Part shown: positions 15,576 to 23,412 of the stretch, in pieces
How positions within the stretch are numbered: the stretch's first letter is position 1
How the letters are laid out: the number at the start of each line of letters is the position of its first letter
Assembly (NCBI GenBank): GCA_904420435.1
Contig: CAJFVK010000010.1
Coordinates: 1-35,691, forward strand
Length of the DNA stretch: 35,691 nucleotides
Direction: 5' to 3'
DNA from: an uncultured Oscillospiraceae bacterium
Lineage (GTDB): Bacteria; Bacillota; Clostridia; Oscillospirales; Oscillospiraceae
Notes under the pieces: generated by a model
What the model was told of the DNA's origin: nothing
The model's input: only the letters and a program-made list of their open reading frames with translations
Databases searched by the model: none
Translations under genes and position numbers: made by a program

Positions 15576-15606
15576 CTTGGGATACCTCTCTTTCCTTCTT
15601 CTACCT

Positions 15607-15635
15607 AGTATACCCAAGGAGCCGCCGGGAAGCAA
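15607..15635 (-). promoter_or_regulatory. Sigma-A promoter of the TVP38/TMEM64 gene
   Basis: Minus strand TTGCTT, 17-bp spacer, TATACT. Its position excludes the upstream GTG as the start codon for this transcript. Confidence 0.7.
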
Positions 15636-15740
15636 TGAAGAAGATGTAAAATTTCCCACACACAGAAGAAAAAAGCGACAAAATTTTCAAGGGCGATTTG
15701 TGGAAGGGAACAAAGTTAGGGGCCGGCGCCCTTGGGAGCG

Positions 15741-15770
15741 TTGACAGGGCGGGGGAAGGGACGGTATCAT
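15741..15770 (+). promoter_or_regulatory. Sigma-A promoter of malQ
   Basis: Consensus TTGACA, 18-bp spacer, TATCAT. The leader to malQ is about 97 nt and GC-rich. Confidence 0.65.
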
Positions 15771-15873
15771 ACAGGGGTGATTTTTTCGGCGGCCCGCCGC
15801 CGGTTTGCCCGGAGGGATTCTCTGCCGCCGTCTGCCGGCAGCTGGGTCCGCTGGAGAGAGGAGCGAAGTCCAG

Positions 15874-17352
15874 ATGAAGCGAAGCAGCGGCGTCCTGCTA
15901 CATATTTCCTCCCTGCCGTCCCCCTACGGCATCGGGACCCTGGGCCGGGAGGCCTACCGGTTTGCCGACCGGCTGCGGGCGGCGGGGCAGTCCTGCTGGC
16001 AGGTGCTGCCCCTGGGGCCCACCAGCTATGGGGACAGCCCCTACCAGAGCTTTTCTACCTTTGCCGGCAACCCCTACTTCATCGACCTGGAGGAGCTGGC
16101 GGAGGAGGGGCTGCTGCGCCGGGGGGAGCTGGAGGCGGTAGACTGGGGGGAGGACCCCCGGCAAGTGGACTACGGAAAGCTCTATGAAAACCGCTTCCGG
16201 ATCCTGCGCCGCTGCTATGAGCGGGGCTGGGAGCGGAGCCGGGAGGCGGTGGAGGCCTTCGCCCGGGAAAAGCCCTGGCTGGAGGACTACGCTCTCTTCA
16301 TGGCCCTGAAGGGCCGGTTCGGCATGAAGAGCTGGACCGAGTGGGAGGACGAGGATGTCCGTCTGCGCCGGCGGGACGCCCTGGAGCGCTGCCGTCAGGC
16401 CCTGGGGGAGGAGATCCGATTCTATGCGTTCCTCCAGTACCTGTTCTTCCGCCAGTGGAAAAGGCTGAAGGACTACGTCAACGGCCTGGGCATCCGGATC
16501 ATCGGAGACCTGCCCATCTATGTGGCCCTGGACAGCGCCGACGTGTGGGCGGAGCCGGAGTTTTTCCAGCTGGACCAGAGGAACCGGCCCACGGAGGTGG
16601 CCGGCGTGCCGCCGGACTACTTCGCCGCGGACGGGCAGCTGTGGGGCAACCCCCTCTACGACTACGACCGGATGCGCGCCGACGGCTTTGGCTGGTGGAT
16701 CCGGCGGGTGGAGGGGGCCGCCCAGCTCTGCGACGCGGTCCGGATCGACCACTTCCGGGGGTTGGAGAGTTACTGGGCGGTGCCCTACGGGGACAAGACC
16801 GCCCGGCGGGGCCGGTGGAGAAAGGGGCCGGGCATGGACCTGGTGCGGGTGCTCACCGGCTGGTTCCCCGATCTCGCCTTTATCGCCGAGGACCTGGGCT
16901 TTCTGACGCCGGAGGTGCGGCAGCTGCTGAAGGAGAGCGGCCTTCCGGGGATGAAGGTGCTCCAGTTCGCCTTTGACCCCAGGGAGCCCAGCGACTACCT
17001 GCCCCACACCTACGATCATAACTGCGTCTGCTACACGGGCACCCACGACAATGAGACCCTCCTCCAGTGGGAGCGGGGGGCGGACCGGGCCTCCGCCGCC
17101 TTCGCCAGGGAGTACCTGGGCGTGGGCCACGCCGCCAGGCTGAACCGGGCCATTTTGAAGGCGGGGCTCCGTAGCGTGGCGGACACCTTCATCGCCCCCA
17201 TGCAGGACTGGCTGGAGCTGGACGGCCGGGCCCGGATGAACACGCCGGGGACCGCCGGGGGGAACTGGCGCTGGCGGATGGGGGCCGGCGACTTTGACGA
17301 GGCCCTGGTCCGGCGGATGGCCGACTGGACCAGAATGTACGGAAGAGAATAG
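15874..17352 (+). CDS. malQ: 4-alpha-glucanotransferase (amylomaltase)
   Basis: 492 residues, the normal GH77 length, with GAGAGGAG upstream of the ATG. It disproportionates alpha-1,4-glucans in the cytoplasm for glycogen or maltodextrin use. Signatures in order: GVLLHISSLPSPYGIG, GDSPYQSFSTFAGNPYFIDL, IGDLPIYVA, DAVRIDHFRG (nucleophile Asp), FIAEDLG (acid/base Glu) and GTHDNETLLQW (third carboxylate). It stands alone with its own promoter and terminator; no other glycogen gene is in the window. Confidence 0.95.
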   Translation: MKRSSGVLLHISSLPSPYGIGTLGREAYRFADRLRAAGQSCWQVLPLGPTSYGDSPYQSFSTFAGNPYFIDLEELAEEGLLRRGELEAVDWGEDPRQVDYGKLYENRFRILRRCYERGWERSREAVEAFAREKPWLEDYALFMALKGRFGMKSWTEWEDEDVRLRRRDALERCRQALGEEIRFYAFLQYLFFRQWKRLKDYVNGLGIRIIGDLPIYVALDSADVWAEPEFFQLDQRNRPTEVAGVPPDYFAADGQLWGNPLYDYDRMRADGFGWWIRRVEGAAQLCDAVRIDHFRGLESYWAVPYGDKTARRGRWRKGPGMDLVRVLTGWFPDLAFIAEDLGFLTPEVRQLLKESGLPGMKVLQFAFDPREPSDYLPHTYDHNCVCYTGTHDNETLLQWERGADRASAAFAREYLGVGHAARLNRAILKAGLRSVADTFIAPMQDWLELDGRARMNTPGTAGGNWRWRMGAGDFDEALVRRMADWTRMYGRE

Positions 17353-17376
17353 GGGGACTGGCATCCCGCTAGATAG

Positions 17377-17413
17377 AAGAGGCAGCTGCACCAAAGCAGC
17401 TGCCTCTTTTCTT
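17377..17413 (+). terminator. Intrinsic terminator of malQ
   Basis: A perfect 13-bp stem (AAGAGGCAGCTGC / GCAGCTGCCTCTT) with a 6-nt loop and a TTTTCTT tail, 24 bp after the stop. Confidence 0.92.
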
Positions 17414-17535
17414 CGGGGAAAACGGCGGAAACGGGGGCGTTTTGCCGCCGGTGCGCGGCTCGCGGATAGCCGCGGCCCGCCCTCTGGGCCCGGTGGCGCT
17501 GTGCCGGCCGGCAGACTGGAGCAGATCCCGCCGAA

Positions 17536-17575
17536 GCAAGAGCCGGCCTGCCCGGCAGGGCAGGCCGGTTCTTGC
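17536..17575 (-). terminator. Long GC-rich hairpin after the FAD oxidoreductase gene
   Basis: An 18-bp stem (17536-17553 with 17558-17575, one G-T pair) with a GGCA loop, 39 bp after the minus-strand stop. The minus-strand tail is TTCGG, not a T-run, so it may act as a 3'-end stabiliser rather than a classical terminator. The remaining 17414-17535 holds no gene that I can support. Confidence 0.5.
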
Positions 17576-17614
17576 TGTATGCGCGAAAGGGGCGCGGACC
17601 AGACGGCCGGATGG

Positions 17615-18964
17615 TTAATACATCTCCTCGTAGCCCGCGTTCAGCTCCACGGAGCTGATGCAGATGTTGGACATGTAAAAGTGCTTGGAGTCGTACTTCA
17701 CCGTGGTCTTTTTGCCCAGATTTCCTTTCATATCCTCCGACATATGGATCGTGATATGATTCTGCTCCAGCACATGCTGGAGTTTTTTGACATCCATTGT
17801 CTGCGCGGTGGCGTTTTGATCGATCGCCTGGGCCGCGGCAGTGCCCGCCACCTCGCCGGTGAACGCGCAGGCGGGGATCAGGCGCATCATCTCCCAGCCC
17901 ATCATCTCATCCGTGGAAACAATGCGGCCTGCGGCGTAGACGTTCTCCACCTTGCCGTCCACGATCCCGCCGTAGGGATACTCGTAGACCTGGACGACCT
18001 CCCCTCCCACGCCGTTGGAAACGATGCCGACAGAGTCCTCCACGTACTTTTCCGCGTCTGTTTCATAGTTCAGCGTGCTCATGCCGACGATGTGCTGGCT
18101 GGTGCGGAACTGCGCCATGGTGGGGAGGGTAATCATGGCGTAATCCGGACGCTGATTTGCTTTAAGGTAGTCCAGTGCAAGCTTTCGGCTGGTTTTCAGA
18201 TACCCGTTGACCCCGTCGATGGTGGTACCCTGGAACGTCGGCACGGGATAGGCCTCCAGGTCGCCGCCATGGGGCCGGGCGCCAAGCCAGCGGAGCTGCA
18301 GGGCCTGCAGAACCCCTTTCCCCTCCTCGATGGCCTTTTTGACCGTGGAGAGCTCGACTTCATATGCCCAGTGGGAGCAGATGCTTGCTTTGCGCCTGGT
18401 GGCTGCGCCGGCCCGGGACATCAGGTCCGCATCGCCGGAGGCATCCACAAACTGCTTGCCCATAATGGCAACCCGGCCCTGCTTGGACTCGCAGATGATG
18501 CCGAGGACGCGGTTGCCCTCCATGATCGGCTCGGAGAAAACCACGTCGAAGATGGTTTCAACGCCCTCCTTTTCGCACAGCTCATCAAACGCGAAGATGG
18601 CCGCCGGAATATTGAAGGTTGTCGCATAGCGGCCCTCCGGCTGATCCACATAGGCTGTTCTGAATTTCCAGCAGTCGGGCAGGTCGTTGTAGCCGTACTG
18701 GATCGTGGAGTGCAGGAGCTCCTCCGACAGCCCGCCGAAAATACGGTGTCCCACGCCGTCGTCCAGGGGGAGGTAGACGCACACGTGCCCCAGCGTGGCC
18801 AGACCGCCCAGCGCGGCATTCTTTTCCACGATGACGGCTTTCTTGCCCTGGCGGGCCGCGGCGATTGCTGCGGCAATGCCGGCAATGCCTCCACCCACCA
18901 CGACCACGTCCGCTTCCCGGTAAACAGGGATCTTCGACTCCTTACCAACGATATACTCCGCCAT
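17615..18964 (-). CDS. FAD-dependent oxidoreductase (FAD_oxidored family)
   Basis: 449 residues from MAEYIVGKES; AAAGGACGG lies about 8 bases upstream. An N-terminal Rossmann FAD site is clear: G24-G-G-I-A-G29 followed by AAAIAAARQGKKAVIVEK. The motif GKQFVDASGDADL near residue 185 is the second dinucleotide-binding block seen in FAD-dependent dehydrogenases of this group. A C-terminal ENVYAAGRIVSTDEMMGW block closes the FAD site. There is no signal peptide, so it is cytoplasmic. It is the second gene of an operon with an SLC13-type anion transporter (75 bp gap), suggesting it oxidises or reduces the imported organic acid. The substrate is not identifiable. Confidence 0.85.
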   Translation of the reverse strand: MAEYIVGKESKIPVYREADVVVVGGGIAGIAAAIAAARQGKKAVIVEKNAALGGLATLGHVCVYLPLDDGVGHRIFGGLSEELLHSTIQYGYNDLPDCWKFRTAYVDQPEGRYATTFNIPAAIFAFDELCEKEGVETIFDVVFSEPIMEGNRVLGIICESKQGRVAIMGKQFVDASGDADLMSRAGAATRRKASICSHWAYEVELSTVKKAIEEGKGVLQALQLRWLGARPHGGDLEAYPVPTFQGTTIDGVNGYLKTSRKLALDYLKANQRPDYAMITLPTMAQFRTSQHIVGMSTLNYETDAEKYVEDSVGIVSNGVGGEVVQVYEYPYGGIVDGKVENVYAAGRIVSTDEMMGWEMMRLIPACAFTGEVAGTAAAQAIDQNATAQTMDVKKLQHVLEQNHITIHMSEDMKGNLGKKTTVKYDSKHFYMSNICISSVELNAGYEEMY

Positions 18965-19039
18965 AACGTTCCGTCCTTTCTTTGTATATTTTTGTAGTAT
19001 ATAAGGTACGTAAGACCGCAAATACGGCCTGAAAGCCGG

Positions 19040-20443
19040 TCAGGCGATGAAGCCGATCAGCTTCCAGAAGGGGATGCTCACAATGATCGCCACGATATTC
19101 AGTACACAGTAGACCCAGGACGGCTTTGCCAGCTGGTTGTAGTCGAGCATCTCCTCGCCGCCCCACATGCCGTAGGCCGGGATGCCGAAATTGCTCATGT
19201 AGAGCATGCCCCAGTGGGTTTGCGAAACAAGAGCGATGAAGCCCAGGACCCACGGGCTGATCCCAAGGGCGTTGGCAAAGGGGATGAACAGAGGGATAAA
19301 GATGGTAAACAGCGTGATCACATCCGTGACGACCATCCGCACCAGAGAGAAAATCAGGCTGAAGGCGATCAGGAAGATCACAATGTTGCCGGACACCAGA
19401 TTCACCACCGGCGTAAAGACCTGGGTGATGAAGTCCGTGAGGCCGACTTCCGCGAAGACGCCGCCCAGTCCCATCAGCGTGCCGACCATGAGCAGCATAT
19501 CCCAGGGGACGCCGTTTTTCAGCTCCTTCATATCGATGACGCCCAGCACCAGGACGACAACCATCGACATCAGCGCCGTCACCTGGGACGGGATGCCGAT
19601 CTGCCCTTCAAAGATCCAGAGCAGTACGGCGGCGATCAGCGTAACAATGCAGATGATCTCCTGCCTGCTGATCTTGCCCATCTTTTTGAGCTCCTCGTCG
19701 ATGAAGTCCTTGGACATTTCCAGGGAGGGATCCTTGGGATTGAACATGATGATGGCGACCACCAGCGTGCCAATGCCGGCGATGACCAGCCAGGGCAGGG
19801 CCCCCAGGAACCACTGGATCCAGTCGGCTCTCCCTTCGCTGGGCAGAAGGCCTGCGACGATGATGCTGAACAGGTTTGACGTGGCAAATGCGTAGCTGCC
19901 CAGAACGATGCTGATATAGGTCACAGACCAGAGCCCGTGGGCGCCTTTGCTGCGCTTCGGGTACCCGACCGTGTCAGAGATGGACTTGACCATGGGCATC
20001 AGCATGGCGATTTTCACATTCACGCTGGGAATCATGGGGTTGACGACCAGGCCGGCCAGCGCCACGGCCAGGGACTGCCCCAAAAAGTTCGAGGGGAACA
20101 CCTTCAAGATATGGAACGAAAGGCGCCTCAAGACGCCGGTTTTCGTCAGCGCAACGCTGAAGCCCATTGCCCCCAGCATCAGCCACCAGGTCGTCTGGGA
20201 AACGCCAGAAAAAGCGGTTCCAAACGAAACAACCTTGGTAACCACCAGAAGGATCATCAAAATCAGACAGGTGACAACAAATGGGAATACATTGCCGCAC
20301 CAGAGAATGATCGCGCCCAGGAAAATGCCGAGCGTAATGCTGCCGGCCGACGAGAGCCCCTCAATGGGGATCAGCAGGGCGACCGCCAGCGCCACGACGA
20401 CCGCCGCGGCCAGGAAAATCCATTGCTTCTTTGAAAACGTCAT
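19040..20443 (-). CDS. SLC13/DASS-family anion (di-/tricarboxylate) transporter
   Basis: 467 residues with a strong GAGGAGGAGAGG site. About 11-12 hydrophobic segments span the length. Two pseudo-symmetric halves are visible, with blocks NPMIPSVNVKIAMLMPM near residue 135 and VRMVVTDVITLFTIFIPLFI near residue 375. These sit where SLC13 proteins have their sodium/carboxylate clamp. Family substrates include succinate, malate, citrate, tartrate and sulfate; which applies here is open. It is first in an operon with the FAD oxidoreductase and has a leader of about 260 nt. Confidence 0.85.
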   Translation of the reverse strand: MTFSKKQWIFLAAAVVVALAVALLIPIEGLSSAGSITLGIFLGAIILWCGNVFPFVVTCLILMILLVVTKVVSFGTAFSGVSQTTWWLMLGAMGFSVALTKTGVLRRLSFHILKVFPSNFLGQSLAVALAGLVVNPMIPSVNVKIAMLMPMVKSISDTVGYPKRSKGAHGLWSVTYISIVLGSYAFATSNLFSIIVAGLLPSEGRADWIQWFLGALPWLVIAGIGTLVVAIIMFNPKDPSLEMSKDFIDEELKKMGKISRQEIICIVTLIAAVLLWIFEGQIGIPSQVTALMSMVVVLVLGVIDMKELKNGVPWDMLLMVGTLMGLGGVFAEVGLTDFITQVFTPVVNLVSGNIVIFLIAFSLIFSLVRMVVTDVITLFTIFIPLFIPFANALGISPWVLGFIALVSQTHWGMLYMSNFGIPAYGMWGGEEMLDYNQLAKPSWVYCVLNIVAIIVSIPFWKLIGFIA

Positions 20444-20700
20444 TTCCTCTCCTCCTCTATGTCTTGCTGTCTAGACTGCTGAAAACGATTCGATTTTGCA
20501 GCCGCGGTTTGCGGTTCCTTAGATACGCCTCCTTTCCTGACTTGCGGTTACGGGAACCAAACGCTGTCGGCACAGTATATTCTGCTGTTCCCCCCAATAA
20601 GCGCCGCGCGGCTTTTCCCTTTCTGATGGGAGTTCTTCCTCACGCCGATTCCCGTGGGTGTCCCTACACCCGGTCAGAAGACTGATGGACAAAATGCACA
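20444..20700 (-). other. Long 5' leader of the transporter/oxidoreductase operon
   Basis: About 260 nt between the predicted start site and the transporter gene. It has a GGGTGT-N4-ACACCC hairpin at 20656-20671 and a longer-range TTCTGA/TCAGAA pairing. I do not recognise a known riboswitch or T-box. A 60-codon open frame begins with GTG near the 5' end, but it has no ribosome site. Confidence 0.4.
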
Positions 20701-20705
20701 ATTAC

Positions 20706-20733
20706 ATTATAGGCATTTAACAAAATCTGGCGA
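20706..20733 (-). promoter_or_regulatory. Promoter of the transporter/oxidoreductase operon
   Basis: Minus strand TCGCCA, 16-bp spacer, perfect TATAAT. The -35 is weak, consistent with an activated promoter. Confidence 0.55.
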
Positions 20734-20742
20734 TATTGAACG

Positions 20743-20768
20743 GGAATGATGCCATTCCAAAATGGAAT
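20743..20768. promoter_or_regulatory. Overlapping dyads upstream of the transporter promoter
   Basis: GGAATG-ATGC-CATTCC (20743-20758) overlaps ATTCCA-AAA-TGGAAT (20754-20768), giving three phased copies of a GGAAT half-site directly upstream of the -35. This resembles an activator site. No regulator gene is adjacent. Confidence 0.4.
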
Positions 20769-20791
20769 TCTGACTGGGTTGGACAGGTTGA

Positions 20792-20850
20792 AACAGGGCC
20801 TGTGGAACCGCTGTGATTGGCGGTTCCACAGGCCCTGTTCTTTCTTTTTC
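20792..20850 (+). terminator. Strong plus-strand terminator with no gene in front of it
   Basis: A 20-bp perfect stem (20792-20811 with 20820-20839) with an 8-nt loop, followed by CTTTCTTTTTC on the plus strand. The flanking genes are on the minus strand (left) or start downstream (right), so no coding gene uses it. A small RNA starting near 20719 is possible. From here to 20997 I see no gene. Confidence 0.6.
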
Positions 20851-20997
20851 TATGTTCTATTCCATTGGGGGATAAGCGGCGGCCGGTTGGCCGGCCTGAC
20901 GGGGAGAAAAAGAGCAGTCCCTGACGACTTTGCCGGCAGGGGCCGCTTATTGTTTGCTCCCGCCCGGATCCCCGCCCCGAGGCGCCGCCGGGCCGCA

Positions 20998-21026
20998 TTG
21001 ACATCCTGGGAGCGATCCAGTATGAT
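20998..21026 (+). promoter_or_regulatory. Sigma-A promoter of citXG
   Basis: Consensus TTGACA, 17-bp spacer, TATGAT, 62 bp before the citXG start. Confidence 0.8.
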
Positions 21027-21088
21027 AAAAGACAGCGAAAAATCGGAGGCGCCCCCGGCGGGCCGCGCGCTCCGAGAAAGGGGAGCTT

Positions 21089-22504
21089 ATGGAGCGCACG
21101 GTGGAGCTGATGGAGCTGCTGGAGGCCCGGGAGCGGCGGGCTGCCAGGCAGCGGGAGCTGCTGGAGCAGTACCGCCGGCCGGTGATCTCCCTGTGCATGA
21201 ATATCGCCGGGCCGGTCAAGCGTTCCCCGGTGATCTGCCGGGGATTCCGGGAGGGGCAGGCACGCCTGTCCGCCGCCCTCGGCGCTGCCCGGATCCCGGT
21301 TCTCTTCCAGGAGGAGAAAATTGCGGATACCGGCTGCGAGGCGCTCTGGGTGGCGGACGGTCCCGGACGGCAGGTGAAGGCGCTGTGCGCGGTCCTGGAG
21401 GAGCGGGACGGCCTGGGCCGGCTGCTGGATCTGGACGTGCTGGACCGGGAGGCCCCGGAGGGGCGGTGGGACCGGGAGAGCCTGGGCTTTCCGCCCCGCC
21501 CCTGCCTGATCTGCGGCCGGCGGGGTCGGGTGTGCGCCTCCCGGCGGGTCCACCCGGCGGAGGAGCTCCAGGAGAAGACGGCGGAGATCTTCCGCGCCTT
21601 CTTCGCCCGACAGGACCGGGAACACCTGGCCGCCCTGGCTATGCGGGCCCTCCTCTATGAGGTGAGCGCCGCCCCCAAGCCGGGGCTGGTGGACCGGGCG
21701 AACAATGGGAGCCACAGGGACATGGACTTGTTCCGCTTTCTGGACAGCGCCTCAGCCCTGCTCCCCTACTGGCTCCGGGCGGTGGAGATCGGCCAGGAAA
21801 CTTCAGGGGAATGGCCGGAAGATACCTTCCGCCTGCTCCGGGAGGCGGGAATGCGGGCGGAGGAGGCCATGTTCCGGGCCACCGGCGGCGTCAACACCCA
21901 CAAGGGGGCGATTTTCTCCCTGGGCTGCGTGCTGGGCGCCTCCGGGCGGCTCTGGAAGCCGGAGGGGCCTTGCCGGGACCCAGGCAGGATTTTGGCGGAG
22001 TGCCGGGCCATGGCGGCGCCGGCCATGGAAGCGGACCTGGCGGGCCTCACCCCGGCCAGCGCCCGGACAGGCGGCGAACGCCTCTACACCGCCGCCGGGG
22101 TGCGGGGCGTCCGGGGAGAGGCGGCGGCGGGGTTTCCGTCGGTTTTGCAGACCGGCCTGCCGGCCCTCCGGGCCGCCGTGGGACGGGGCGCCGGCCTGGA
22201 GGAGGCAGGCGTCGCCGCCCTCCTGGCGCTGATGGCGGAGGCGGAGGACACCAACCTGGCCGTGCGGGGCGGGCTGGAGGGCCAGCGCTGGGCCAGGGAG
22301 CAGGCCGGCAAGCTGCTCCGGGAAACGCCAGTCCCCTCCCGGCAGGCGGTGGAGGCGCTGGACCGGGCGTTCATCCGGCGGAACCTGTCCCCAGGCGGCT
22401 GCGCGGACCTGCTGACGCTGTCCTTCTTTTTCTATTTTCTGGAGGAGGGGGACAGACCGGGAGAAACGTTTCCGTGTGCTCAGGGGGCCAGCTTCCCCAG
22501 TTGA
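21089..22504 (+). CDS. citXG: Bifunctional CitXG: apo-lyase phosphoribosyl-dephospho-CoA transferase / triphosphoribosyl-dephospho-CoA synthase
   Basis: 471 residues; AAAGGGGAG just before the ATG. It makes the prosthetic group of citrate/citramalate lyase and attaches it to CitD. The N-terminal CitX domain spans about residues 1-170 (GRLLDLDVLD, then RPCLICGRRGRVC with the paired cysteines). The C-terminal CitG domain spans about 180-455 (SAAPKPGLVDRANNGSHRDM, GGVNTHKGAIFSLG, AEDTNLAVRGG). Fusions of the two are known in other bacteria. The last 25 bases overlap the end of the convergent P-loop/SAD gene. It has its own promoter and so may be expressed separately from the lyase operon. Confidence 0.92.
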   Translation: MERTVELMELLEARERRAARQRELLEQYRRPVISLCMNIAGPVKRSPVICRGFREGQARLSAALGAARIPVLFQEEKIADTGCEALWVADGPGRQVKALCAVLEERDGLGRLLDLDVLDREAPEGRWDRESLGFPPRPCLICGRRGRVCASRRVHPAEELQEKTAEIFRAFFARQDREHLAALAMRALLYEVSAAPKPGLVDRANNGSHRDMDLFRFLDSASALLPYWLRAVEIGQETSGEWPEDTFRLLREAGMRAEEAMFRATGGVNTHKGAIFSLGCVLGASGRLWKPEGPCRDPGRILAECRAMAAPAMEADLAGLTPASARTGGERLYTAAGVRGVRGEAAAGFPSVLQTGLPALRAAVGRGAGLEEAGVAALLALMAEAEDTNLAVRGGLEGQRWAREQAGKLLRETPVPSRQAVEALDRAFIRRNLSPGGCADLLTLSFFFYFLEEGDRPGETFPCAQGASFPS

Positions 22505-23412
22505 TCGATGTTGTCTGCGGAGTCCTCTCCCACGCAGCCCACCATCAGGTAGCGGTTGAGATGGTCCTCGTAGACGAAGTGGTGCAGCAGGCGGAAGCCG
22601 ACGATCTCTCCGGTGCTTCGCACATGGGTCCGGGGGCCGGTGCACATGTGGGGCGCGCCGTTGATGGAGATGTGGGTTTCGTCCAGGTAGGTGATCGGCA
22701 GATTCTCCCGGATCATAGCGTTTACTTTCTCCTCCAGCTCCACCAGGTCGATCTCCGGGGGATGCTCCAGAAATTCCATGGTGAAGCCGTGGCGCACGTC
22801 TCCGTGCTGGCAGCGCAGGACCTCCTTTTTGGGCATGCAGAATTCGCACAGGTCCTCCGCCGTGTGGGCCATCAGCCGGTAGGGCAGGGACTTGCGGACA
22901 ATAGCGGCCACGTCCTGGGGCAGGGGCCCGAAGATCCTGGGCCGGGTCACCAGGATCTCCTCGCCGATGCCGATCAGCAGGTCAGCGTTCTGCTTGAGAA
23001 AGGGGTAGATCAGCTCGAAGTGCTCCACAATGACCCGCTTTCCCCGCCGCAGCGCCAGCCGGATGGCATCCACCAGGGTGGTCAGCTGGGTAAAGCCCAT
23101 CTCGAAGCGGATGTCCACGTGGTAGGTGTGGGGGGTGAAGAACCCCTGCTCCTGGTCCTGCTCCAGCAGAGGGAGGGGCCTTACATTGACCCCGTCATCG
23201 TCGTTGGTCAGCTCCAGGCCGGGAAACATCCCCCGGATCAGGGCGCTCTTTCCGCACCCGGGCTCCCCGATGACCCCCACCAGCTTGTCCTCGGGGGACA
23301 GGTAGATCTGGCTGAACTGCATCCCAATGTCGTAGATGCGGCTCCGGCCCCGGGGGGCGAAGTAGGAGCTGAAGATGTGGTTGATGTGGGTGCTCGTGTA
23401 CAAGTTGCTCAT
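22480..23412 (-). CDS. P-loop ATPase fused to an alanyl-tRNA synthetase second additional domain (SAD)
   Basis: 310 residues; AGGAGG 7 bases upstream; start overlaps the citC stop by 4 bases (ATGA). A Walker A motif GEPGCGKS is at residues 49-56 (Lys55). A long P-loop domain follows to about residue 180. Residues about 183-275 match the editing-type SAD of AlaRS: HTAEDL (the AlaRS HTATHLL position, second His replaced by Asp), a helix DLVELEEKVNAMIRENLPI, then C257-x5-H263 followed by VRSTGEIVGF (AlaRS: C-G-G-T-H-V-x-x-T-G-E-I-G). Zinc binding through His183, Cys257 and His263 is plausible. I believe related proteins are annotated only by the AlaRS domain. Coupling to citC suggests a role in lyase maturation or acyl-group control. 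Confidence 0.8.
   Translation of the reverse strand: MSNLYTSTHINHIFSSYFAPRGRSRIYDIGMQFSQIYLSPEDKLVGVIGEPGCGKSALIRGMFPGLELTNDDDGVNVRPLPLLEQDQEQGFFTPHTYHVDIRFEMGFTQLTTLVDAIRLALRRGKRVIVEHFELIYPFLKQNADLLIGIGEEILVTRPRIFGPLPQDVAAIVRKSLPYRLMAHTAEDLCEFCMPKKEVLRCQHGDVRHGFTMEFLEHPPEIDLVELEEKVNAMIRENLPITYLDETHISINGAPHMCTGPRTHVRSTGEIVGFRLLHHFVYEDHLNRYLMVGCVGEDSADNIDQLGKLAP

Noticed and set aside
15576-15659. 28-residue longer start for the TVP38/TMEM64 protein
   Set aside because: The upstream GTG has no ribosome site and lies upstream of a well-formed promoter.
20519-20701. 60-codon open frame in the transporter leader as a leader peptide
   Set aside because: Its GTG start has no ribosome site and sits at the predicted 5' end. 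There is no run of regulatory codons.
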